Shown: in pieces, positions 1 to 5,710 of the stretch
Numbering within the stretch: the stretch's first letter is position 1
Layout: each line of letters begins with the position of its first letter
Assembly: GCA_002423305.1 (NCBI GenBank)
Contig: DIVI01000019.1
Span: forward strand, 1 to 6,622
Length of the DNA: 6,622 nucleotides
DNA from: Methylococcus sp. UBA6136
Lineage (GTDB): Bacteria; Pseudomonadota; Gammaproteobacteria; Methylococcales; Methylococcaceae
Direction of reading: 5' to 3'
Notes under the pieces: generated by a model
Seen by the model: only the letters and a program-made list of their open reading frames with translations
Databases searched by the model: none
What the model was told of the DNA's origin: nothing
Translations under genes and position numbers: made by a program

Positions 1-25
1 GCTTGTTGGTTACAGCATCAAAATT

Positions 26-181
26 TCAATTGGTTTGCCGTGTATTTTGTGAGGCCGCATTGATCGAATCAGTCGCTGTAATTACGGAATTAGATCCCTG
101 CGACAGAGTGATGGTACTAGCATTAGCCTCACCAGTCACAAACAACCCGCTCAACAAGCTCAAAGCCGCAAGAAAACGCAT
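26..181 (-). CDS. short secreted protein, possibly the 5' end of a broken gene
   Basis: The ATG at 181 opens a 51-codon frame with a clear signal peptide: MRF, then a hydrophobic stretch (LAALSLLSGLFV), then a small-residue cleavage site close to GEANA-ST. About 30 polar residues rich in S, T, N and Q follow, beginning STITLSQGSNSVIT. The frame stays open further upstream to about 247, but that longer version would bury the signal peptide behind an Arg-rich stretch (WWRRR), so the 181 start is preferred. A G-rich run (GGGGGT) lies a few bases upstream as a weak ribosome site. The frame ends at TGA (26-28), yet the same frame continues open for eight more codons (NFDAVTNK) to the window edge. 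This may therefore be a larger exported protein cut by a nonsense mutation, like its neighbour at 574-2082. I do not recognise a family. Confidence 0.4.
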   Translation of the reverse strand: MRFLAALSLLSGLFVTGEANASTITLSQGSNSVITATDSINAASQNTRQTN

Positions 182-573
182 CACAATGACCCCCGCAGAA
201 AAAATAAAACGCCTACGCCACCATAGCGCAATAAAGCGCAATCCCACAAAAGCCTAACAGAAAGCAGCTTTTCGCAGAGTTTTTGAACGTATAACCAGCT
301 TGCCCAGCATCAAAAAGTGCTCAGCCAGCTTCACAAAAGCGTGAGAGCTTAGAGCAAGGATAGACAGCGAAAACCGTGCATTCACAGCATTCCCACCATG
401 CTAGACGCCAAAAGTAGCACGGTCAAGAACACGTCAGACAAGCGCTACATCACTGTTGATCGCACCATGCCACTGTCGTTTCAACACGATACTTCGACTT
501 GGGCCAATTCTTTCACCCAGTTACAAGAACGGACGCCGAAGCTCCCGTTCTCATCATCCATCAACAGCAGCGC
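182..573. other. intergenic region with repeat copy A and weak hairpins
   Basis: No convincing gene is seen here. A 59-codon plus-strand frame (398-577) has no recognisable product or ribosome site and overlaps the 3' end of the neighbouring pseudogene. The stretch holds repeat copy A (326-430), one arm (475-487) of a 13-bp inverted repeat whose partner is at 2315-2327, and an imperfect hairpin with arms AGAACGG (526-532) and CCGTTCT (545-551). That hairpin lies just past the stop of the minus-strand gene, but it has no T tract and is a poor terminator. Confidence 0.5.
326..430 (+). repeat. diverged dispersed repeat, copy A, with palindrome
   Basis: By eye this aligns in the same orientation with 2438-2562. 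Shared blocks, in order, are a CCAGCTTCA block, an AGCGTGAG block, AGCTT, and finally an exact 13-mer GTAGCACGGTCAA (414-426; 2546-2558 in copy B). The end forms a hairpin: ACCATGCTA (395-403) pairs with TAGCACGGT (415-423) with one A-C mismatch. Copy B forms a longer, better version of the same hairpin. Copy A lacks roughly 17-20 bases present in copy B. The two copies sit on either side of the IPTL-CTERM pseudogene. The identity of the repeat is unknown. Confidence 0.45.
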
Positions 574-2082
574 TTAACGCTGTTTCATTCTCCAGCCATA
601 AAAGCCAGCTGTAGCAATCATTGCCAGCATCATCATGATCTTCGCCCATTCATTTAGCGTGGGGATGGGTTGCGGGGGTGCTGTTAGGTAGCTTATTAGG
701 GCAGACTTGGTTTGAATGATCACATCAGTGCCAATAAAGCCCTCCCAAACTCCAGAGGCTTTCGTTCCATCACTTGAGAGCGAGATTTGTGGAGCCGCAT
801 CCTGCCCCACTACTGTTAGGTCGATAGGGATAGCCCAAGTCGCCGTATTACCCGCGATTGTTGCTGATGAACTTTGGGTTATGTCGTTCGCATTCGCCCC
901 ATCGTCAATGATCCAGATTGCGGCCGCTCTAGTTCCATCACTTGAAAGCGATATCTGAGGGGAACCCGTATTCCGACCTGCCACTGACAGATTGCTTGGG
1001 GTAGACCAAGTTGCCGCATTGTTCGTAATCGTTGATGATGAGGACTGTACGATGACATTTTGACCATCAAATCTCGGCCAAACCGCAGTCGCTTTCGATC
1101 CGTCGTCCGAAAGTGATACCTGGGGTAAATTAGCATCCGCACCTAGCTCTGAGAGGTTGTTAGGGGTAGACCAAATCGCCGTGTTACCCGCAATCGTTGC
1201 CGTAGAAGACTGAATAATGAAGTTGCTCCCGTTAAATCTCTCCCAAACCGCAATTGCTTTGCCTCCATCACTCGAGATCGATATCTGAGGGCGGCTCGCA
1301 TTCTGACCGGCCCCTGAGAGATTGCTTGGGGTAGACCAAGTCGCCGTATTACCCGTAATTGTTGCCGAAGCAGATTGAATGATGTGGTTGCTCCCGTTGT
1401 ATCTATCCCATACCGCAGTCGCTTTCGTTCCGTCACTCGAGATCGATATCTGTGGAGCGGTCGAATTCTGACCTGCCACTGACAAATCGATAGAGCTAGC
1501 CCAAGTCGCGGTGTTACCCGTGATAGTTGCCGAGGCTGATTGAATGATTACGTTGATCCCGTTACCTCTCTCCCATACAGCCGTGGCACTTGCTCCGTCA
1601 CTCGAGAGCGATATCTGAGGAAATTGTGCGGTTTGGCCTGCCAATGACAGGTTAATGGGGGAAGCCCAGGTAGCCGTGTTACCGGCAATCGTTGCTGATG
1701 AGGCCTGTATGACCGGAGTTAAACCATCAAATCTGGACCAAACGGCAGTCGCTCTTAATCCGTCACTCGAAAGTGATACCTGAGGAAACTGGGCGTCATA
1801 CCCTGGGGCTGAGAGACTGATAGGGGTAGACCAAGTTGCCGCGTTTGATACGATTGTTGCTGAGGACGCTTGGACAATTCGAACACCATCCTGTCTTTCC
1901 CATATCGCCATTGCCCTCGCTCCATCGCTTTAGAGAGCTATTTGAGGTTTTTCAGCATTCCGACCTGAAGCGGATAGATTGAAGGATGGACTTGACCAAG
2001 AAGCTGATGGTGCGTCGCATTGGCCTCCCGTTGGAATAATTGAAACAACAAGAGATAACAGGCAAAAAATCCATTTCATCAT
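574..2082 (-). pseudogene. IPTL-CTERM repeat surface protein, interrupted by one nonsense codon
   Basis: Translated from the double ATG at 2082/2079, the product is 502 codons with a single internal TAA at codon 51 (1930-1932). Residues 1-22 are a signal peptide (MMKWIFCLLSLVVSIIP, then TGGQC). From residue 27 onward the protein is a string of 55-residue repeats with consensus QISLSSDGTKATAVW, an aromatic/DG segment, IIQSxSATIxGNTATWSTP and NLSxAGQN. Residues 473-502 are a typical IPTL-CTERM tail: IPTLNEW, a hydrophobic helix (MMMLAMIATAGF), then a basic end (WRMKQR). This is a PEP-CTERM-like signal for envelope sorting. The TAA sits where other repeats read LSSDG (TCA to TAA, one base). Met58 (1911-1909) could restart translation but would lack the signal peptide. 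TAGG (2091-2094) is a good ribosome site for the upstream start. The repeats suggest a beta-propeller; the ligand is unknown. Confidence 0.85.
691..2004 (-). repeat. tandem 165-bp coding repeat (about eight units)
   Basis: The codons for SSDG recur at near-constant spacing. On the plus strand the conserved CCRTC start of that segment lies at 767, 935, 1100, 1265, 1430, 1595, 1760 and 1922, so the steps are 168, five of 165, and 162. The array encodes 54-56-residue units of the surface pseudogene. Neighbouring units share long near-identical DNA stretches, for example GGTAGACCAAGT-type and CTCGAGATCGATATCTG-type segments, so recent duplication or gene conversion is likely. Confidence 0.85.
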
Positions 2083-2653
2083 ATGGTGAACCTACCGGCG
2101 ACTGACAACTTTTCAGTGATAGTGCCTGATCTAACTAAAGATAAAAACACCAAAGACAACACGGTTTATCCTCAATCCATGGCGTCCAAAAATCCACGGT
2201 GGATTTCGCGGTTTAACCGACAAATCACTGCACTTATGAAAACCAGCAAGGTGTGCATTCTGTCCCTGCCGTTGGCCATACCCAGCTACGTAAAATCTTT
2301 TGACGTTCAGCTTTGTGTTGAAACGACCGATGCAGCGGCGCTCAGCTGACCAACTTGCTACGGTAGATCTCTTTCATCTGTCCACGCCCTTGAACAGCTG
2401 CCGCACTCACCCAAGCTCAGGCATCATCAGAAAACCCTGACCCAGCTTCAAGCAGCGTGAGCATTGATTTTCTGCAAGCTTGAAACAGAGCACAGACGTT
2501 GAAAAATCCAGCCCTCAGTTCACCCTGACTGTGCTACTCAGCGTTGTAGCACGGTCAAAATCCTGCGAGCCAACACCCCAGCAACGCTCAAGCCCTGCGG
2601 CATTCAAGCTGCCATCAAGTCTGCTCATCATCCACCGGCCTTGCTCCAGCCGA
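2083..2653. other. intergenic region with repeat copy B
   Basis: Open frames here (plus 2083-2349 and 2480-2824) show no recognisable domain. The second runs straight through the tRNA gene and is spurious. The left part holds the 5' leader of the minus-strand IPTL-CTERM pseudogene, including its ribosome site; I could not pick a confident promoter for it. Position 2315-2327 carries GTGTTGAAACGAC, the inverse of 475-487. Repeat copy B occupies about 2438-2562. Confidence 0.5.
2438..2562 (+). repeat. diverged dispersed repeat, copy B, with strong palindrome
   Basis: This is the partner of 326-430. It ends in an 11-bp stem-loop: GACTGTGCTAC (2527-2537) pairs with GTAGCACGGTC (2546-2556) through ten Watson-Crick pairs and one T-G pair, across the eight-base loop TCAGCGTT. 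No T tract follows on either strand, so it is not a typical terminator. A REP-like or other miniature dispersed element is the best guess, on structure alone. Confidence 0.5.
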
Positions 2654-2683
2654 TTGCCTTACTGTTGCCAGCCTCTTTATAAT
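2654..2683 (+). promoter_or_regulatory. sigma70-type promoter of tRNA-Thr
   Basis: TTGCCT (2654-2659) and a perfect TATAAT (2678-2683) are separated by 18 bases. A GC-rich discriminator (GCGCGCTCC) follows and the tRNA begins at 2693, ten bases after the -10 box. The GC-rich discriminator is typical of stable-RNA promoters under stringent control; that regulation is inferred. Confidence 0.8.
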
Positions 2684-2692
2684 GCGCGCTCC

Positions 2693-2768
2693 GCCGATGT
2701 AGCTCAGCTGGTAGAGCAACACATTCGTAATGTGTGGGTCGTCAGTTCAAATCTGATCATCGGCTCCA
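2693..2768 (+). tRNA. tRNA-Thr (anticodon CGU)
   Basis: A complete 76-base cloverleaf with encoded CCA. The acceptor stem is GCCGATG with CATCGGC, the D stem GCTC/GAGC, and the anticodon stem ACACA/TGTGT around loop TTCGTAA (anticodon CGT at 2726-2728). A five-base variable loop is followed by T stem GTCAG/CTGAT (one G-U pair) around TTCAAAT. The discriminator base is T, followed by CCA (2766-2768). The identity resembles E. coli thrW-type tRNA-Thr, which reads ACG. It has its own promoter and terminator and appears to be a single-gene transcription unit. The anticodon-to-T-arm region has the usual shape of an integrase target. Confidence 0.95.
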
Positions 2769-2784
2769 TATATATCAGTGACTT

Positions 2785-2810
2785 AGCCCCGATTCGGGGC
2801 TTTTTCATTT
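2785..2810 (+). terminator. Rho-independent terminator after tRNA-Thr
   Basis: A perfect 7-bp stem AGCCCCG (2785-2791) / CGGGGCT (2795-2801) encloses a three-base loop, ATT. It runs directly into a T tract (2801-2805) and a T-rich CATTT. It lies 17 bases past the tRNA 3' end. Confidence 0.88.
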
Positions 2811-2815
2811 CTGGC

Positions 2816-2865
2816 CCTGTGTAATTCCTGTGTAATTGTGCAGAAAAGTTCCGCGCGTTACACAG
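2816..2865. repeat. CTGTGTAA direct and inverted repeats downstream of tRNA-Thr
   Basis: The 11-mer CCTGTGTAATT occurs twice in perfect tandem (2816-2826 and 2827-2837). Its core recurs inverted as TTACACAG at 2858-2865. Short repeated sites of this layout beside a tRNA 3' end resemble arm-type binding sites for a tyrosine integrase, perhaps the remains of an attachment region. That reading is inference; the repeats themselves are exact. Confidence 0.5.
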
Positions 2866-2923
2866 AGTTTTCAACAAGTCTTTGCCAGGAACACCTAGCG
2901 TGTGCAAAGACAGATTCGACACC

Positions 2924-3078
2924 GTGATTCTTGTTGTTGAATCAATCTTCAGTCCAAAATTACGCTGATCAATTTTCGTCAGGATTTATCAATTTATTAC
3001 AGGTTGATACATTAGGCGCTCACGTATAGGATCTATCAGAATCACGATCTCTGATAAATTCTGATGTGGATGTATCAA
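2924..3078 (+). promoter_or_regulatory. putative operator region upstream of fic
   Basis: The AT-rich leader of fic carries several symmetrical sites. TGATTC/GAATCA with an 8-base spacer lies at 2925-2944. TATCAGA (3034-3040) pairs with TCTGATA (3050-3056) across 9 bases. ATCAGAAT (3035-3042) also pairs with ATTCTGAT (3058-3065). TTGATACA (3004-3011) is the inverse of TGTATCAA (3071-3078), which ends one base before the fic start codon. This suggests a dimeric repressor covering the promoter and start codon. I could not fix the -35/-10 boxes: TTGATA (3004-3009) and TATAGG (3025-3030) are only 15 bases apart. Confidence 0.45.
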
Positions 3079-3079
3079 T

Positions 3080-4435
3080 ATGAAGCCTCCTCAACGGCCC
3101 CCCGCCATTGAATCGCTACTGGAAAAGCACCGGGCTGTTCTCCCTCTGGCCATAGACCAAGGCAGCCGCGCCTTGGCTTCAAACGCCTACCCGCACTGGG
3201 ACAAGCTTCGTCATCTTGAACCTCCGGCCCACCTGGCCAGTGAATCATGGTGGCTCGGTATAAAGCTAAATAGACAAGGCCAGTCCAGGACGCTTCCGCT
3301 GAAAGATGTGGCCGGTAGGGCTTTTAGCTACACATTGCCGGACCCCGTGCTGTCGATGCTGCATCGAATTGATGGAAGAGCCAGCGGCCGAATTGGCTTT
3401 CCGATGGGCATCGCCACAGAGGAAGCTCGGGATCGCTTCGTATTTAACTCTTTAGTTGAGGAGGCGATCACGTCGAGTCAATTGGAGGGCGCCTCCACTA
3501 CACGCCAGGTGGCTGCAGACATGATCCGGGAGCGCCGAACCCCAAAGGATAAGCATGAGCGGATGATCATGAACAACTACCATGCAATGGCGTCCTTACG
3601 CCAACTAAAGGGAAATCCTTTGGACTTCATGAGCCTCATGAGAATGCATCAAACGCTGACGCAGTCGACTCTTGATAACGACGAACTGGCGGGGCGCTTA
3701 CAGCAGGTTGGAGAGGAACGCGTGGCGGTTGTTGACCATAAGAGCGAAAGCGTTCTCTACCGCCCTCCTCCTGCCGATTTGTTACCAGAAAGAATAGAGA
3801 CCATGATCAGGTTTGCGAATGAGGGACAGGACTGTGACCCATTCATTCATCCGGTTATACGGGCCATCACCCTGCATTTCTGGCTGGCATACGAGCACCC
3901 TTTTGCTGATGGAAATGGGCGTACTGCACGAGCACTGTTTTATTGGTCAATGTTACGTCAGGGGTACTGGCTGTTTGAGTTCATCTCCATCTCAAGAATG
4001 CTGAAATCGGCGCCATTGAAATATGGACGCGCTTTCCTTGAGACAGAAACGGATGGGAACGACCTCACTTATTTCATCATCCATCAACTCAACGTGATCA
4101 TGGGTGCCTTGGCTGAACTGGATGCTTACCTTGAAAGAAAAACCAGACAGGTTCAAACAGTCGAGAGGATGCTTAAAGATTCAGGTCTGAATCACCGTCA
4201 GATAGCTTTGCTCTCTCACGCCATCAGACATCCTGGACACACGTACACCATCAAAACTCACCAAACAAGCCACCGCGTTGCTTATGCCTCTGCCCGCTCC
4301 GACCTGATAGACCTGGCGAAACGCGATCTTCTAACCCAGGTTAGGGTCGGCCAAAAGGCTTGGAAGTTTATTGCCCCCGAAAACCTTGAAGCCACGATAT
4401 CTGGAAAACAGGAGCCCGCTTTTAAATCGATATGA
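3080..4435 (+). CDS. Fic family protein adenylyltransferase (class II-like)
   Basis: A 451-residue intact Fic-domain protein, predicted to transfer AMP from ATP to a hydroxyl side chain of a target protein in the cytoplasm. The catalytic loop HPFADGNGRTAR lies at residues 273-284 and matches HPFx(D/E)GNGRxxR fully, including the catalytic His273. The inhibitory helix motif [S/T]xxxE[G/N] is S132-S-Q-L-E136-G137, N-terminal to the Fic core, which marks class II and implies auto-inhibition by Glu136. Residues 1-110 resemble the Fic/DOC N-terminal domain (YPHWDKLRHL). The C-terminal part, about 355-440, looks like a winged helix (GLNHRQIALLSHAIRHPG to VRVGQKAWKFIAP). Length is about usual for the class. 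The start is the first ATG; the ribosome site is weak (GTGGA, about 10 bases upstream). Fic genes are often found in type I restriction loci, and an hsdR remnant follows on the same strand. The cellular target is unknown. Confidence 0.93.
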   Translation: MKPPQRPPAIESLLEKHRAVLPLAIDQGSRALASNAYPHWDKLRHLEPPAHLASESWWLGIKLNRQGQSRTLPLKDVAGRAFSYTLPDPVLSMLHRIDGRASGRIGFPMGIATEEARDRFVFNSLVEEAITSSQLEGASTTRQVAADMIRERRTPKDKHERMIMNNYHAMASLRQLKGNPLDFMSLMRMHQTLTQSTLDNDELAGRLQQVGEERVAVVDHKSESVLYRPPPADLLPERIETMIRFANEGQDCDPFIHPVIRAITLHFWLAYEHPFADGNGRTARALFYWSMLRQGYWLFEFISISRMLKSAPLKYGRAFLETETDGNDLTYFIIHQLNVIMGALAELDAYLERKTRQVQTVERMLKDSGLNHRQIALLSHAIRHPGHTYTIKTHQTSHRVAYASARSDLIDLAKRDLLTQVRVGQKAWKFIAPENLEATISGKQEPAFKSI

Positions 4436-4453
4436 ATCACCTCGCTGTGATTC
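4434..4453. repeat. palindrome overlapping the fic stop codon
   Basis: GAATCAC (4434-4440) pairs with GTGATTC (4447-4453) across the six-base loop CTCGCT, overlapping the last two bases of the fic TGA. No T tract follows, so termination would be weak. The same heptamer occurs in the fic leader (GTGATTC at 2924-2930, GAATCAC at 3039-3045). Confidence 0.5.
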
Positions 4454-4525
4454 CACGAGCTTCTGAAATTCGCCTTATTCGCACATGAGGGATCTTATGC
4501 TCAAGTCCACACACCCAGATCGTCA

Positions 4526-5148
4526 CAGATCCCCGATGTATTCCTCTACAACGAGATGCTGGTCATCGCCGATGGCACCGAAGCCCGTATGGGCTCCCTA
4601 TCCGCCGATGCCGAGCGCTTCATGCAATGGCGCACCATTGGCGGGGTGACCATTGACCCACTGGGACAGTTCAACGAACTGGAAACCCTGATCCCGGGGG
4701 GGGGTGCTGGCTCCCAGCCTGCTGCTGGACTACCTCCGCTACTTCATCCTGTTCGAGGACGATGGTGGGCTGATCAAGAAGATCGCCAGGCATCACCAGT
4801 TCCATGCCGTCCTTGCCGCCGTGCAGCAGGTGCTGACCGCGTCCATGCCCGGAGGCACCCACAAAGGCGGGGTGGTCTGGCATACCCAAGGCAGCGGCAA
4901 GAGCATCACCATGACCTGCTTCGCCGCCCGCATTCTGCGTGAACCGGCGATGGAGAATCCGACCATCGTCGTCATCACCGACCGCGATGATCTTGATGGT
5001 CAATTGTTCGGCGTCTTCTCACTGGCGCAAGATCTCCTCAGGGAGCAGCCGGTCCAGATCGAAAAACCGCCAGGACCTGCGCGACAAGCTGGCCAATCGA
5101 CCCTCGGGCGGGATCATCTTTACCACCATCCAGAAATTCATGCCGGGG
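4526..5148 (+). pseudogene. hsdR: type I restriction enzyme R subunit (HsdR), internal fragment
   Basis: Similarity starts at QIPDVFLYNEMLVIADG (from 4526) and continues through RTIGGVTIDPLGQFNELETLI. It resumes after a frameshift with LLLDYLRYFILFEDDGGL, HKGGVVWHTQGSGKS (Walker A, 4890-4904), ENPTIVVITDRDDLDGQLF and REQPVQIE. After a second shift it reads NRQDLRDKLANRPSGGIIF and TTIQKFMPG, where similarity ends. HsdR is the ATP-driven translocase and nuclease of type I systems, normally about 1000 residues. Here the N-terminal nuclease domain, the DEAH-type motif and everything after it are missing. Shift 1 is at nine consecutive G (4696-4704) and shift 2 at five A (5062-5066). Each behaves as one extra base. 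With no hsdM or hsdS in the window, it cannot restrict DNA. Confidence 0.9.
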
Positions 5149-5168
5149 TTGTTCGCCCTTCAAGTTGG

Positions 5169-5224
5169 TTGCCAGCAGTCCCCGGTGAAGGTAGCCGGGT
5201 TTCCGGCACCCCCTAAGCTGGCAA
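5169..5224. repeat. composite stem-loop at the hsdR truncation junction
   Basis: Outer arms TTGCCAGC (5169-5176) and GCTGGCAA (5217-5224) are perfect inverse complements. An inner hairpin GCCGG (5194-5198) / CCGGC (5203-5207) with loop GTTT sits between them, extended by GGT and ACC with one bulged A. HsdR similarity ends 20 bases to the left and the DUF2283 stop is 12 bases to the right. It may act as a terminator for the minus-strand pair or be a miniature mobile element. No T tract is seen. Confidence 0.5.
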
Positions 5225-5236
5225 TTCGGTTATTTA

Positions 5237-5437
5237 TCAGGCCGCTTTTTTGTCGCCTTCACTGTGAATCGGGTAAAGACCCGAGGCCCTTGCGTCGAGT
5301 ATGGTCATTTCAACTACATCGCCATCAGCGGCAAACGCCATGTTCAGATTCCATCCATGCGACTCCTCACGGACGATGGGCTTGTCGTTGAGACGTAAAT
5401 ACAGAATGTCATCCTCGGCATAGTAGGTAGCTCTCAT
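5237..5437 (-). CDS. DUF2283 domain protein
   Basis: A 66-residue intact frame beginning MRATYYAEDDILYLRLND and continuing KPIVREESHGWNLNMAF, then ADGDVVEMTILDARA. This is the DUF2283 pattern: Y-x-x-E-x-D-x-L-Y-x-R-L, a central strand with a polar end, and D-G-x-x-V-x-x-x-I-L-D-A. DUF2283 proteins are small and commonly encoded beside DUF4258 proteins in pairs suspected to be toxin-antitoxin-like; the biochemical role is not established. The ATG at 5437 is preferred over GTG at 5440 because AAGGAG (5446-5451) lies eight bases upstream of it. The ATG shares one base with the TGA of the upstream DUF4258 frame (TGATG), indicating translational coupling. The partner is frameshifted here, so this gene may now be an orphan. 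Confidence 0.8.
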   Translation of the reverse strand: MRATYYAEDDILYLRLNDKPIVREESHGWNLNMAFAADGDVVEMTILDARASGLYPIHSEGDKKAA

Positions 5438-5695
5438 CACTCGCTCTCCTTCAACTCAAAATGGTGCATGACGGTCTTGATGATGATCTCATCCTCCAGA
5501 ACCGCCGCCGCACAAATCAGATTATCCTCTCGGCCCGTGTAGCTCTTGAATATCCATAGCCGACAATCTTCCTTGTACCGTACCGTTCCGGTTTCTATCA
5601 GGTCGTAGAGTAGCAATTCCGTAATGCCGCGGCCCGCATCGCTCCAATGCGTGACGGGTAATTCTCACTTCCCTGCCGAATCGCTGGCTTTTCAT
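5437..5695 (-). pseudogene. DUF4258 domain protein, frameshifted
   Basis: The first frame begins MKSQRFGREVRITRHALER (ATG at 5695; a GTG at 5710 is possible). The rest of the domain lies in another frame: GITELLLYDLIETGTVRYKE, DCRLWIFKSYTGREDNLICA, AAVLEDEIIIKTVMHHFELK, ESE, stop at 5437-5439. Joined, these give the DUF4258 layout: a RHALER / RGIT helix, a strand region, and a VVxxxE-like hydrophobic end. The shift lies in the GC-rich run at 5626-5637; one base removed, or two added (for example restoring ERMRARGITE), joins the halves. AGGTGG lies 11 bases before the ATG. The gene begins just after the integrase stop and overlaps the DUF2283 start by one base. It is likely inactive unless the shift is a sequencing error. 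Confidence 0.75.
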
Positions 5696-5710
5696 AGGAT
5701 TGATTACCAC

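Noticed and set aside
3..257. 84-residue plus-strand frame
   Set aside because: It lies opposite the signal-peptide ORF, has no recognisable domain or ribosome site, and has a low-complexity basic end.
526..551. Hairpin AGAACGG/CCGTTCT as terminator of the IPTL gene
   Set aside because: Only seven pairs with mismatches above them and no T tract on the minus strand; kept only as a weak hairpin note.
398..577. 59-codon plus-strand frame starting MLDAKSSTVKNTSDKRY
   Set aside because: No ribosome site and no recognised family. It lies across repeat copy A and overlaps the 3' end of the IPTL pseudogene; repeat copy B does not preserve the frame.
249..580. Possible integron attC site (GCCTAAC at 253-259 matches the R'' core)
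   Set aside because: No matching GTTRRRY partner at the right distance and no nested attC arms; no integron integrase in the window.
2480..2824. Plus-strand 114-residue frame
   Set aside because: It reads through repeat copy B, the tRNA promoter, the tRNA and its terminator, so it is not a gene.
2704..2922. Minus-strand 72-residue frame (ends IRFELTTHTLRMCCSTS)
   Set aside because: Its C-terminal third is antisense to the tRNA-Thr gene and the rest covers the terminator and CTGTGTAA repeats. It is a familiar spurious tRNA-overlapping ORF; upstream codons show no integrase motif.
4671..5003. Minus-strand 110-residue frame
   Set aside because: It is antisense to the clear HsdR homology, including Walker A; a codon-composition shadow in high-G+C DNA.
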